A stretch of 64,000 nt of DNA from Streptomyces sp. 846.5 (GTDB taxonomy: Bacteria; Actinomycetota; Actinomycetes; Streptomycetales; Streptomycetaceae): NCBI RefSeq assembly GCF_004365705.1, contig NZ_SOBN01000004.1, positions 1 to 64,000 of the forward strand. Direction: 5' to 3'. Position numbers and translations under genes: made by a program. Numbering within the stretch: the stretch's first letter is position 1; every line of letters starts with the position of its first letter. Below the pieces are notes generated by a model. It made no database searches. It was not told the DNA's origin and worked only from the letters and a program-made list of their open reading frames with translations. Of this stretch, positions 43,554 through 52,558 are shown in pieces.

Positions 43554-44423
43554 GTGGACGCACCCAGCACACCCGGGCACGGCGGGTCGACAGGGTATCC
43601 GGTCTCCCAACACCTCCCGACGCCGGCCCTCGGCTCAGTGCCGCCCGCGCCTCGGCCAGGACCGCCACCGCGCGTCCTTCGCTGCGCGAACGTGCCCATC
43701 CTCACGTGCCCACCTGTCGAGGCGGCGCGCCAGGTCCTCTCGCTCGCCACCTCTCCCCTGAACCGCGGGGCGGACATTCATCTGTGCAACGCCTACACCG
43801 TCGCACTCGCCGATCGCGACCCCGGCCTTGCGACCCTGCTGAGGGAGGCGACAGCCAACTTCCCTGACGGCAAGTCAGTCGTCTGGGCCAACAGGTGGCT
43901 GCATCGCCGGCAGTCCCCACCCAAAACCGATCGCGTGTACGGGCCTGACCTCTTCCTCGACGTGTTCGCGCTTGGCGAGCCGATCGAGCTGCGGCACTAC
44001 CTCGTCGGCGGCGCCCCGCAGGTCCTGGTCGACCTTCAGGACCGACTGAGGGAACGCTTCCCAACCGCCTCGATCGTGGGCGCCGAGTCACCACCGTTTC
44101 GCGCGCCGACCGACAACGAGCGCCGCGCGCAGGTGGCACGGATCCGCAACGCAGACGCCCAGATCGTCTGGCTCGGCCTCGGGACTCCCAAACAGGACCG
44201 TGAAGCGGCCTGGCTCGCATCGCAGTTGCCGGTTGCCGTCGTCGCGGTCGGTGCCGCATTCGACTTCGTCTCCGGGCACAAGCCGCAGGCATCACCGTGG
44301 ATTCAGGACAGCGGCCTCGAATGGCTGTTCCGACTGTGCAGCGAACCCCGCCGACTGTGGCGGCGCTACCTGTTCGGGAACGCCAGATTCCTGCGATGCG
44401 TGGTCGCCCAGGCGGTCCGCTGA
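43554..44423 (+). CDS. WecG/TagA/CpsF family glycosyltransferase
   Basis: A 289-residue GT26 enzyme from a GTG with AGAGGA upstream; a longer frame from 43401 overlaps the preceding gene. Seen: HLCNAYTVALADRDPGLATL, FPDGKSVVWANRWLHRRQ, RVYGPDLFLDVF (donor/acceptor site), HYLVGGAPQVLVDLQDRL, IVWLGLGTPKQDREAAWLA and VVAVGAAFDFVSGHKPQASP. These enzymes add the second sugar (often N-acetylmannosamine-type) to a lipid-linked primer, which fits after the priming transferase at 41606. The final 132 bp are overlapped in antisense by the reading frame of the transposase-ANTAR gene. Confidence 0.9.
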   Translation: MDAPSTPGHGGSTGYPVSQHLPTPALGSVPPAPRPGPPPRVLRCANVPILTCPPVEAARQVLSLATSPLNRGADIHLCNAYTVALADRDPGLATLLREATANFPDGKSVVWANRWLHRRQSPPKTDRVYGPDLFLDVFALGEPIELRHYLVGGAPQVLVDLQDRLRERFPTASIVGAESPPFRAPTDNERRAQVARIRNADAQIVWLGLGTPKQDREAAWLASQLPVAVVAVGAAFDFVSGHKPQASPWIQDSGLEWLFRLCSEPRRLWRRYLFGNARFLRCVVAQAVR

Positions 44424-45989
44424 CCGTGAAACCGTGCCGAGTGGGCTGCGGGTCTCCGCTGCCGAACCCGTCCCCGGATGAACATGCACCCTCGCCGGCG
44501 CTGCCAGATCGGGCTGGGCCCCGGGGGGCGACGCGAAAGTACAACCGAGCAGGCTGACGTCGGTGCTGCCGTCGATGACATTGCGTGCCACGTCGGCGAG
44601 CGACTGCCGATGGGCTTGGGCGTGGTCGCGCAGCAACGCGAATGCCTCGTCGATCCCGATACTGCGGCCGGCTGCTACCACGCCCTTCGCTTCGGCGATG
44701 ACGATCCGGGACCGCACGCCCGGGCGAAACTGCCCCTGCGCCGACTCGCGCAGGGCATCGGCTTCGGCCTTGGCCGCAGCCCCGGGGGGATGGCTGACAC
44801 TGCCTGGGCAGAACGTCGATTTTGCGCGGACCGGGCGCGGAGAGCGATCCAGCACGACGGTGTGGCTGCGGCCGGTCACCGTCTCTCCGGCCCCTTGCGG
44901 GGCAACCTTGTGGCGGGCGATGACCGCTCCGCCGGCTGTGGCAATCGACAGGCACGGCTCGTCCAGGCTCCACCGCACTTCAACAACAGCGTCGGACAGA
45001 TCTGGCTGGACGGCGTAGAAGTTCCCCCGGAACGGCACCATGCCGTCGGAGGTAACCGTGCGCATGACACAGATCTGGGCCGGGAAGGGCGCGTCCGGCA
45101 ACTCCTGCAATCTCTGCGCACCGGCGTGCACACCGCCGGCCGCACGCGCGACGCGGGTGAACTGACGGCGCCGGTCCATCCATGCTGCGAGCTGGTCGAG
45201 ACTGTCCTGTGCGACCTGGATACGCGTGCTGTCGCCCACTGTGCTCCACCAGTTCTGGGAGACCGATCGCAGATCCTCCTCCGACAACACGTGCCGGCTG
45301 CCCTGCCAGGGCGGGAACCCGATTCCGACCCCGTAGAACTCAGCCACCTGGGCAAAGGCCCGCTTGACCTTGCCGGTCGACTGGGAGAACACGGCAAGTG
45401 GCTGATCGAACCGCCAGACTCGGGCTGTGCCTCCCAGGCGTCTCAGTACCTGGTCGATGGCTTCCACGAGCTGCGGGAAATCCTCGCTGTCGTCCGTGAG
45501 TACGGCGCGCCAGCGGCCCGTGCTGGCGAGCGCGCCCACCAGCAGGCGGGCGCAGCTCCCGTAGCCCCACCGCGCGGGCGGGTCGGGAAGCTTGAGCCAG
45601 GCGAACCGCACCTCCTCGCGTGCCGGGTGGGGTGCGGGCGCTCCGTCCTTGCTGAGGTTTCGGCAGCACAGTGCGCAGAGCGGCCGTACTTGGTGCTTGC
45701 GCAGCGCACGCGTGAACGTCGAGTAGCCTCCCAGATAGCCCAGGGCGACGACTTCGTCGAACAGCTCGGTAGCCTGCATGTGCGCGGCCTCAGCCAGGCG
45801 TTGGCGGCAGTACGGCAAGAACCTCTGAAACTCATCCGCCACGGGCCTTCGGACGCCGGCGACGCGTTCCCCTCCGAGGTAGTCCCTTACGGTCTTGCGA
45901 TCACGGGCCAGGTGCCGGGAGATCGCCGAGATAGACCATCCCTGGCCGCGCAGCGCACGCGCCTCCGCGTATTCCTCCTTTGTTAGCAT
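44292..45989 (-). CDS. IS21-like transposase relative fused to ANTAR domain
   Basis: About 565 residues from an ATG with AAGGAGG five bases upstream. Residues 1-45 are the IstA helix-turn-helix (EEYAEARALRGQGWSISAIS). Residues 60-400 match the actinobacterial IS21/Mu-like DDE core (LPDPPARWGYG, LGGTARVWRFDQP, NWWSTVGDS, PFRGNFYAVQPDL). The usual WDW before LPDPP reads FAW, so the first catalytic Asp is Ala at 130; D195 and E237 are kept. Residues 415-475 form an ANTAR RNA-binding domain (RIVIAEAKGVVAAG, IDEAFALLRDHAQAHRQSLA). The last 90 residues, antisense to the neighbouring gene, look like read-through after a lost stop. No istB follows. Possibly a domesticated regulator. Confidence 0.75.
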   Translation of the reverse strand: MLTKEEYAEARALRGQGWSISAISRHLARDRKTVRDYLGGERVAGVRRPVADEFQRFLPYCRQRLAEAAHMQATELFDEVVALGYLGGYSTFTRALRKHQVRPLCALCCRNLSKDGAPAPHPAREEVRFAWLKLPDPPARWGYGSCARLLVGALASTGRWRAVLTDDSEDFPQLVEAIDQVLRRLGGTARVWRFDQPLAVFSQSTGKVKRAFAQVAEFYGVGIGFPPWQGSRHVLSEEDLRSVSQNWWSTVGDSTRIQVAQDSLDQLAAWMDRRRQFTRVARAAGGVHAGAQRLQELPDAPFPAQICVMRTVTSDGMVPFRGNFYAVQPDLSDAVVEVRWSLDEPCLSIATAGGAVIARHKVAPQGAGETVTGRSHTVVLDRSPRPVRAKSTFCPGSVSHPPGAAAKAEADALRESAQGQFRPGVRSRIVIAEAKGVVAAGRSIGIDEAFALLRDHAQAHRQSLADVARNVIDGSTDVSLLGCTFASPPGAQPDLAAPARVHVHPGTGSAAETRSPLGTVSRSADRLGDHASQESGVPEQVAPPQSAGFAAQSEQPFEAAVLNPR

Positions 45990-46129
45990 CCAAACCTCCT
46001 TGCAAGGCTCTCCTGACGTCGCGCACTCCGAGTTCTTGAAGCCCGCTCTAATCCGGCCGGAAACATAACACAAAGGTTACCCAAGTCACACCGAAAAAAG
46101 GTTTCTCCTGTGCTCATGAAACCCTGGGC

Positions 46130-46667
46130 AATTTCACTGAGCGCCATCGGATGCATCGATGCCCCGTTTGCGCCACCCCCGATGTCGGTGCGTGATCAAT
46201 TCACGGGAAAGGGGGGTGGTGCATGCGCCACCCCCCTTCTTGGGAGGGGAGTTCCGCTGAGCGCCACTGTGGCCGAATGTGCCTCATGCGGACGAAAGGC
46301 GAGGTGGCGGGGGCGGCGTCGGTGAATTTCACCGAGCGCCACCGGAACGCCGGGGTGGCGCGCCGCGCCACCCCTGTGAGGCCCTCGGATGGTCAATCCA
46401 TGGCGAGGGCGCGCCAGTTTGCGCCACCCCCCTGGGCGGGGATTTTCACCGAGTATCAGCAGCTGTCACAGGAGTAGCATGGCGTTACTTTGTGCACTTG
46501 GGCATCTGCTGTCCCCATGGACAACCCCTGTGGATCCGCACGGTGCCTGGCTTGCCGTGCCCCCTCGACCAGCACTTCCGGGTCGGCGCTGCCGCTCGGA
46601 TCATCAATTCGAGGGAAGGTGAGCGTGGTGCGCGACGGCGGGCGGGTAATTTCACGGAGCGCTCCGG
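46130..46667. repeat. Cluster of AATTTCACYGAGCGC repeats
   Basis: The gap 45990-46733 has no gene but holds copies of a short element: 46130-46151 (AATTTCACTGAGCGCCATCG), 46325-46346 (AATTTCACCGAGCGCCACCG) and 46648-46667 (AATTTCACGGAGCGCTCCGG). Partial copies are at 46251-46272 and 46442-46453. Four GCGCCACCCC boxes (near 46166, 46226, 46370, 46420) alternate with them. The cluster lies directly upstream of the transposase-ANTAR gene. Multiple subterminal sites are typical of transposase-binding ends, and clustered sites also suit a regulator, but the binder is unknown. Confidence 0.6.
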
Positions 46668-46733
46668 GAACTGAATATAGAAAGACGCCCGTATGCCGTA
46701 CATCGCTACCGGTGGGGTCCTCGTTTATAGAGC

Positions 46734-46991
46734 ATGATTTCAATGCAACAGCCGAGGATTCTGCTGCCACAGGAGCAGGAGCCGATCTGCAGCCTCGGAA
46801 AGTGGCTCTTCGTCCCTGACCGAAGGAACCCCGCGGGCGACGTCCGGACCGGACATCTTTCCTGCAACGGCGAGCGAGTCACCTTGCAATACTGTTCCGG
46901 CGTCCTTGCCGACTTTGTGCGGACGATCCGCCAGATCGAGCATGCCTTCCTCGCACGATGCGGAACTGATCCGGCATCGGCCGGGGGGTGA
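46734..46991 (+). CDS. Small hypothetical protein
   Basis: An 85-residue frame with sensible composition (PRILLPQEQEPICSLGKWLF, then VTLQYCSGVLADFVRTIRQI) and three Cys. No clear ribosome-binding site precedes the ATG or the in-frame ATG at 46743. Upstream at 46648 is a repeat copy followed by TATAGAAAGACGCCCG, a block also found behind the copy at 63235, which may be its promoter region. Unknown function; reality uncertain. Confidence 0.4.
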   Translation: MISMQQPRILLPQEQEPICSLGKWLFVPDRRNPAGDVRTGHLSCNGERVTLQYCSGVLADFVRTIRQIEHAFLARCGTDPASAGG

Positions 46992-47060
46992 ATCCCGGCG
47001 CAAATCGAAGCAGGGACACCGCGGCCGGAGCCGCAAGCCGACGAGCGTACGGAGCGGTCC

Positions 47061-47795
47061 GTGTATGACCCTATGGGCGAGTTCTTCCCCCTCTACGGGG
47101 CCGGCGCCTATGCCCCCCCGCAGGATCGTGCGCGGGCTGCACCGTACGAGCCGAGCGGTCGGTGCGACGAGCGTGTCGTGGGTGCTGCTTCGCGGCTTGC
47201 GTACCCGACGGTCGAGGCGTGGGGCGCATTGGGCGGTTGGGGGACCGGGGGAGACTTCGTGCCGCGTCCCGGTGATCCTGTCAAGGATTCAGCGGCGCGC
47301 GCGGGTACCGCCGTTCCGGCGCCTCGCAGGAGTCGTCGTCGCGCGGGACCACCGGCGGCGTCCCCGGTACTCCGCTGCCTTTTCGAGGTGCTGACCGCCG
47401 CGACCGTCATCGTCGTGTGCCTGCTGGGATACATGCTCTCCTACGGCCCGCTGCAGCAGCTGGCGTCTCCGAGGGTTCCGACCGGACTCTCGCAGCCATG
47501 GCCGGTCATCGTCTACGGGCCATGGCTGGCCGGCGGGCTGTCGGTCCTGCGGGCTGCCCTGGAAGGGCGCCAGGCGATGCATTCCTGGGTCGTGGTCGTT
47601 CTGTTCTCCACTGTCGCGACCGGGTTGTGTGTCGCTGACGTGCCAAGGACCCTGCCTGACATGGTCGTTGCCGGCCTGCCTCCGATCACCGCGGTGGTCT
47701 CCTTGCATCAGCTCGTGCGCCAGATCAGCTGCAGTCGTCGGAGTACACGGCGCAGACATACGTCCCGACGCGCTTCGCACAGGGCGTCCCACTAG
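47061..47795 (+). CDS. Membrane protein, DUF2637/Spd-like
   Basis: A 244-residue protein with a polar, Arg/Ala-rich first 105 residues. About four hydrophobic segments follow between residues 110 and 225 (LTAATVIVVCLLGYMLSYGP, VYGPWLAGGLSVLRAALEG, VVVVLFSTVATGLCVADV, VVAGLPPITAVVSLHQLV), with a basic His/Arg tail. The four-helix layout resembles DUF2637 proteins, which are frequent on actinomycete integrative elements as spread (Spd) proteins. That fits the accessory character of this patch, but the match is from layout only. Confidence 0.55.
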   Translation: MYDPMGEFFPLYGAGAYAPPQDRARAAPYEPSGRCDERVVGAASRLAYPTVEAWGALGGWGTGGDFVPRPGDPVKDSAARAGTAVPAPRRSRRRAGPPAASPVLRCLFEVLTAATVIVVCLLGYMLSYGPLQQLASPRVPTGLSQPWPVIVYGPWLAGGLSVLRAALEGRQAMHSWVVVVLFSTVATGLCVADVPRTLPDMVVAGLPPITAVVSLHQLVRQISCSRRSTRRRHTSRRASHRASH

Positions 47796-48060
47796 ACCGC
47801 GTCCGCTCCGCCCGCGCCCCGTTGGAGGTTGGATTCAGTTGCGGCAGGGTGACCCAGGCATGCAGAGAACCTGCCCAGTCACGCACGACGGCCCGTGTGG
47901 CGATGACTGCGGGTCCGGCGCGGCGGCGCGAGCCGGCGGCGGAGCGCGGGTTCCCCGCGGGCCGGTTGCGGCTGGAGACGGGTTCGCAGTGCGGACGTGT
48001 ATGCAGGACGTCGGCCGGGTCCCGGAGCATCAGCACCATGACTTCGTGCCCGCCGAGCCG

Positions 48061-48324
48061 ATGGGATCTGCGGGAGGAGAGCACGGCTGGCCGGCGCCGG
48101 GGACGAACGCTCAAGGACGTCCTGGCGGCGAATCCGTCCAAGGGGCGCCCGCCACGCCCCTCTTTGACGCACTCGCCGCACAGTGGCACAAATCCGGTCG
48201 GACGGTTCCCGGGGTCCCCGATCCGGAATGGCTGTGGCTTGCGGACGTCGGGTCGGGCCGCCGGCGACGTGTACCCCCACCTCGTTGGGTGCCCCAACAG
48301 CAGAGCCGGTCGTTCGAGATGTGA
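48061..48324 (+). CDS. Small conserved protein, paralogue of 5857-6162
   Basis: An 87-residue frame. Residues 31-63 (ATPLFDALAAQWHKSGRTVP, then GVPDPEWLWLAD) repeat the pattern of the leftward gene at 5857: P-x-F-x-x-L, W, GRTVPG, D, EW, LA. The rest is low-complexity. The start is uncertain because longer frames are open upstream. It lies 275 bp before the cas operon but I see no reason to link it functionally. Confidence 0.5.
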   Translation: MGSAGGEHGWPAPGTNAQGRPGGESVQGAPATPLFDALAAQWHKSGRTVPGVPDPEWLWLADVGSGRRRRVPPPRWVPQQQSRSFEM

Positions 48325-48598
48325 GTGCAGGGCCGCCCCGCGTGTACTTCACGCCTTCCGGCACGGAAAGCGAAAATCAAGTACAGCCGACTTCTCTCAA
48401 TATTATAAAAATCGGATCAGGTAACTACATCGCATGCAGTGGACTGCCTCATCGGCCTCAGTGAAGATGCTTGCCCGGGACGCTTGAAGATTAGCCTCCC
48501 CGCTGTGTGCGGACATTCATTCGAGCGAGGGGATGTGAGATATCTGTCCCTTTTCGGCGAGCCAAGTCGTCCGGGGAGGTAATTCGTTCATCGGTGCA

Positions 48599-50104
48599 GT
48601 GGATGCGCTATTGTCGCGTGCCATGCAGTTGAATGCCGCGACCGATCCATGGATCATGGTCTCCGATGCGAGTGGCCAGACCAGCGAGGCCTCGATGGCC
48701 GCTGTGTTGGCCGACGCCGGTCAGTGGTCCGGCCTGGCGGGTGAACCACCAGTGGCCGCCGCGGTGTTGCGGCTCCTGGTCGCCGTCGTTCTGGATGCGA
48801 CGGGCGGCCCGCGGGATGACGCGGAATGGGAGCGCTGGTGGAACGAAGGCCTTCCCGTGCACAGGATCAGCGCCTACCTGGACCAGCACAGGGCGCGCAT
48901 GTACCTGCACTCGACGAGCGCGCCGTTCCTGCAGGACGCAGGAACGCCCGAGCGAGTCGGGGTGAAGTCCGTGGCCGAGCTCGCACCGCATCTGCCCACC
49001 GGGCAGAACCCGGTGATCTACAGCGACAGCACAGACCTGAACGGACCCAATCCTGCGCGGTTCACCCAGGCTGAGGCGCTGCGGTGGCTCGTGGCGTTCC
49101 ATCAGTTCACCCGGACGGGGATGTGGGCGAACGCAGCCGGGAGCGGCCCGGCGTCCGGCCGTGCCGGGATTCTCCTGGACCGTCTGCTGGCGATCCCCGC
49201 CGGCCCGACCCTGGCCCACACCCTCATCCTCAACCTCCCGACCGGAACGGCCGTCGGTCGCCCGCCGTGGCGAGCGGATGCACCTGTGCACGGACGTCCC
49301 CCCCGGGACGTCATCGAATTGCTGACCTGGCAGACCCGGCACGTGAAGCTACTGCCCGATGCCGACGGGACGGTGACCAGACTGCTCGTCGCCGTCGACC
49401 CCGGGATCGATCCGGCTGTGCCCAGGGACGTGATCGCCTCTCTCGACCTGCACATCACGGCAGTCGAAGCTCCGAAAGCCGCCGAGGGGTGGGCGTTGCT
49501 GGGCTACGAGCCGAACGTGGCAACCTGGCGCGCCGCCACGGCACTGGGAGCAGGAGCCAGCGGTGCACGGATGGTCCATGCCCTTGCCCAGCGCGCGGAG
49601 GTGATCGGCAAGACCCCGGTGTGCATCGAGACGGTGGGTCTGGCCGTGGAGGCGAAGTCGAAGTACGTGTCGTGGATGAGGGAGACCCTGCCGCTCGCCA
49701 TGCACACCACGACGCACATGCGCAGTGCCGTACTGATCGCGGAGACCGTCGCCGACGCTTGCGGGAGCGCGCTGCTGACCGCGCAACAGGACGCAGGCCT
49801 GGTGGCCGCCAACCCCCCTCGCGAGCAGCGCGCCCGGGTGACCCAGGCCGCGCAGCGGGCGTTCTGGCCCAAACTGGACCGGCACGGCGTCGACCTGTCC
49901 GAAGAGTTGGAACGCGCTGCCGATGAGGGTGCCCGCGCTCACCTCTTGGACGCATGGCTCCGCCAGGTCGCGTCCGCCGCACATGCCGCACTGGATTCCT
50001 GCACCACCTCGCTGCCCCCCGCTCCCCGGTACGCGGCGGCTCGCGCGCGGGGCCACCGCATCATCCGCGGCACCGTTCGTGATCTGGCCCAGGAGTGCGC
50101 ATGA
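48599..50104 (+). CDS. casA: Type I-E Cascade large subunit Cse1 (Cas8e)
   Basis: A 501-residue protein (or 493 from the ATG at 48623). The N-terminal DPWIMV corresponds to the family's DEPWIPV, and SMAAVLADAGQWSGLAGEPP and AVLRLLVAVVLDATGG follow as in Cse1. The middle LPTGTAVGRPPWRADAPVHG, then DVIELLTWQTRHVKL, is also characteristic. Cse1 recognises the PAM and recruits Cas3. Upstream 270 bp includes an AT-rich patch (TCAATATTATAAAAATCGGA near 48396) that may be the operon promoter. No cas3 lies on either side in the window. The next gene overlaps by ATGA. Confidence 0.9.
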   Translation: MDALLSRAMQLNAATDPWIMVSDASGQTSEASMAAVLADAGQWSGLAGEPPVAAAVLRLLVAVVLDATGGPRDDAEWERWWNEGLPVHRISAYLDQHRARMYLHSTSAPFLQDAGTPERVGVKSVAELAPHLPTGQNPVIYSDSTDLNGPNPARFTQAEALRWLVAFHQFTRTGMWANAAGSGPASGRAGILLDRLLAIPAGPTLAHTLILNLPTGTAVGRPPWRADAPVHGRPPRDVIELLTWQTRHVKLLPDADGTVTRLLVAVDPGIDPAVPRDVIASLDLHITAVEAPKAAEGWALLGYEPNVATWRAATALGAGASGARMVHALAQRAEVIGKTPVCIETVGLAVEAKSKYVSWMRETLPLAMHTTTHMRSAVLIAETVADACGSALLTAQQDAGLVAANPPREQRARVTQAAQRAFWPKLDRHGVDLSEELERAADEGARAHLLDAWLRQVASAAHAALDSCTTSLPPAPRYAAARARGHRIIRGTVRDLAQECA

Positions 50105-50619
50105 ACGCTCCGGCGCCCGACTGGGCGCGTCCCCTGCCCGACGCACTGGCCCGGATGAAGACCAGGGGGAACCCGGGCGTACTGGCCACACTGCGCCGCG
50201 CCCTGCGCTACCTCCCCGACCGTCCCGACCCATCCGCGCTGCCCTACGTCATCCCCCACGTCCGGCCCTGGCGCGCCGCGCAGGACGCCGGCCTGCTGAC
50301 CGCAGGCCTGTGGGCGCGCTGGCACACGGCCTATCACCAGCCCGTCAGCGGCACCCTGGACCTGGGCGCCGCCCTGGCGCGGATCCGGGACGAGAGTGTC
50401 CGGGAGCGCCACATCACTGCACTGGTCAACGCGGCCCCTGCCACTCTTCCGCGTCGCCTGTCCGCCGCAGTCGACGTCCTGGCCACGGAGCAGGTCGCGC
50501 TGGACTGGCCCACATTGCACGCAGACGTCTCCCGCCTGCTGGACAACCGTGGCGATCGGGTGCACCGCCGCTGGCTCACCAGCCTCTACCACCCCGTGAT
50601 CGCCACCGAACCGGAGTAG
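50101..50619 (+). CDS. casB: Cascade small subunit Cse2 (Cas11e)
   Basis: A 172-residue helical protein starting at an ATG overlapping the cse1 stop. ARMKTRGNPGVLATLRRALR, with RHITALVNAAPATLPRRLSA and LDWPTLHADVSRLLDNRGD, matches the Cse2 pattern, in which basic helices line the Cascade belly and bind target DNA. Length and position are standard. Four bases separate it from cas7. Confidence 0.88.
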   Translation: MNAPAPDWARPLPDALARMKTRGNPGVLATLRRALRYLPDRPDPSALPYVIPHVRPWRAAQDAGLLTAGLWARWHTAYHQPVSGTLDLGAALARIRDESVRERHITALVNAAPATLPRRLSAAVDVLATEQVALDWPTLHADVSRLLDNRGDRVHRRWLTSLYHPVIATEPE

Positions 50620-50623
50620 CGCC

Positions 50624-51850
50624 GTGCCCACCCTCGAGATCCACATGCTCCACCAGCTCCCCCCATCGCTGATCAACCGGGACGAGGACGGCCAGCCCAA
50701 GACGGCGCACTTCGGCGGAGCCAAACGGGTCCGCTGGTCGTCCCAGTCCGCCAAGCGAGCCATGCGCATCCACTTCGGCGACGCCGGACTGATCCCGGCG
50801 CAGAACCTCTCCTCGCGCACCCGGAAGATCCCCACCCTGCTGACCGCCGCCCTCGCTGATCTGGGCCACAGCGCAGCGGACGCGCACGCGTTGGCCGTCA
50901 ACACCGTCTGGGGCGCAGGGCTCCTGGACACCGACCCCGCCAAGGCGGCACTGAAGCAGTCGAACGTGCTGCTGCTGATCTCCGACCAGGAGATCCGGTC
51001 GATCGCCGAGCGCGTGCACGAGCGCGCCGACGAACTCCTCGCGGTCGCGGTGCCCGATCACACCATCTGGCCCTCAGGGGACGACGAGGAGTCCAAGGCG
51101 GCCGCGAGGAGGTCGAAGAAGGAACGCAAGGCGGACTGTCCTGCGGAGTTCCGCGAGTTGGGCAAGGACGCCCTACGCCGCCTGGACGCCACCAAGGCGG
51201 CCGACATCGCACTGTTCGGCCGCATGATGGCCCAGGCGCCGGAGGCAGGGGTGGACGGTGCACTCCACGTCGCCCATGCGATCGGCACCAACGCCATCAT
51301 CGACGACCTCGACTACTTCACCGCCGTCGACGACCACGCCGCCCCGGGCGAGGCCGCGACCGGGTTCCTGGACACCGCGAGCCTGACCTCAGCGGTGTTC
51401 TACCGCTACCACAGCCTGCAGCTCGGGCAGCTCGGCAGGAACCTCGCCCACGACGACAAGATCATCGAAGCGACCGTCAACGCGGCCCTGACCGCTTCGG
51501 TCAGCGCCATGCCAACCGCCAAGCAGACCTCCACCGCTCCCTGGACCCGCCCATCCCTGGTTCTGACCGTACTGCGCGAGGACCAGCCGTTGTCCCTGGC
51601 CAACGGCTTCTCCCGACCGGTACGCGCCGACTACGGCAGCGACCTCATCACCGCCTCCGCCCGTGCACTGGCCCGGCACTGGGACACCCTGGGGCGCAGC
51701 TGGGGGCATCAGGGCGTCATCGCCGCCTGGCACACCTGGAGCGGGGAGCCCGACACGATCACCGAACCAGGTCTGCCCGGCCAGGCCCTGCCCATCCGCG
51801 ACCACCTCACCACCGCCGCCGCCCGCGCCGTTCTGCACACGGGACCCTGA
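50624..51850 (+). CDS. casC: Cascade backbone Cas7e (Cse4)
   Basis: A 408-residue protein from a GTG start. The N-terminal LEIHMLHQLPPSLINRDEDG, AHFGGAKRVRWSSQSAKRAM (RNA-binding palm) and the C-terminal YGSDLITASARALARHWDTL are hallmark Cas7e segments. Six copies would coat the crRNA spacer. The length is slightly above the E. coli protein because of a charged insert around residues 145-170 (DDEESKAAARRSKKERKAD), close to the thumb region. Its stop overlaps the cas5 start by one base (TGATG). Confidence 0.93.
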   Translation: MPTLEIHMLHQLPPSLINRDEDGQPKTAHFGGAKRVRWSSQSAKRAMRIHFGDAGLIPAQNLSSRTRKIPTLLTAALADLGHSAADAHALAVNTVWGAGLLDTDPAKAALKQSNVLLLISDQEIRSIAERVHERADELLAVAVPDHTIWPSGDDEESKAAARRSKKERKADCPAEFRELGKDALRRLDATKAADIALFGRMMAQAPEAGVDGALHVAHAIGTNAIIDDLDYFTAVDDHAAPGEAATGFLDTASLTSAVFYRYHSLQLGQLGRNLAHDDKIIEATVNAALTASVSAMPTAKQTSTAPWTRPSLVLTVLREDQPLSLANGFSRPVRADYGSDLITASARALARHWDTLGRSWGHQGVIAAWHTWSGEPDTITEPGLPGQALPIRDHLTTAAARAVLHTGP

Positions 51851-52554
51851 TGCCAACCCTCCTCCTGCGCTTGGACGGACCCATGCAGGCGTGGGGCTCC
51901 TCCAGCATGTTCGAGCAGCGCGCCACAGACCTGCACCCCACCAAGTCCGGGATCATCGGCCTCCTGGCCGCCGCTCTCGGCCGTCCCCGCGAAGCGGACA
52001 TCCTCGACCTGGCCGCACTGCGCTGCGCCGTGCGCGTGGACCAACCCGGGGAGATCCTCCACGACTTCCAGATCGTCGGCATCGACGGCTGGTACTCCGC
52101 CTCGGGAAAAGTGACCGTCGGTCAGCCCAAGCTCTCCCGCCGCCAGTACCTGGCGGACGCGGTGTTCACCGTCGCGGTGGGAGGGGAGAACACCGCCCTG
52201 ATCGAGGACTGTGCCGCCGCGTTGACCCGCCCCGCCTACGGGCTGTTCCTCGGCCGGAAGTCCTGCCCACCCGCGGCACCGATCTACGTCACGACCACCG
52301 AACAGGATCCCGTCACGGCTCTGACGGGTTTCCCCTACCAGGGGCGCCTGCGCGCGCCCGCACGCTTGCGCATCATCGGCGAAGACCCGGCCGGCCCCTA
52401 CCTGACCGCTGATCAACCCGTCAGTTTCGCCCCGGGCCGGCGCACCTACACGGGCCGGCGTACCAGGACGACCTCGATCCCGACGCCCCTGCACTCCCCC
52501 CAACCCGGCGCCGCACCGTTCTCCGGCGGTGACCCCTACGAACTCGGAAGCTGA
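51850..52554 (+). CDS. casD: Cascade subunit Cas5e
   Basis: A 234-residue RAMP protein. LLLRLDGPMQAWGSSSMFEQ and ATDLHPTKSGIIGLLAAALG are the signature N-terminal segments; they bind the crRNA 5' handle. The middle LHDFQIVGIDGWYSASGKVT and QPKLSRRQYLADAVFTVAV follow the family closely. Four bases separate it from cas6e. Confidence 0.93.
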   Translation: MPTLLLRLDGPMQAWGSSSMFEQRATDLHPTKSGIIGLLAAALGRPREADILDLAALRCAVRVDQPGEILHDFQIVGIDGWYSASGKVTVGQPKLSRRQYLADAVFTVAVGGENTALIEDCAAALTRPAYGLFLGRKSCPPAAPIYVTTTEQDPVTALTGFPYQGRLRAPARLRIIGEDPAGPYLTADQPVSFAPGRRTYTGRRTRTTSIPTPLHSPQPGAAPFSGGDPYELGS

Positions 52555-52558
52555 AGCG

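Noticed and set aside
44292-44550. C-terminal 90 residues of the transposase-ANTAR frame as a further domain
   Set aside because: This part is Ser/Ala/Pro-rich, partly antisense to a well-conserved glycosyltransferase gene, and shows no motif; probably read-through after loss of the original stop.
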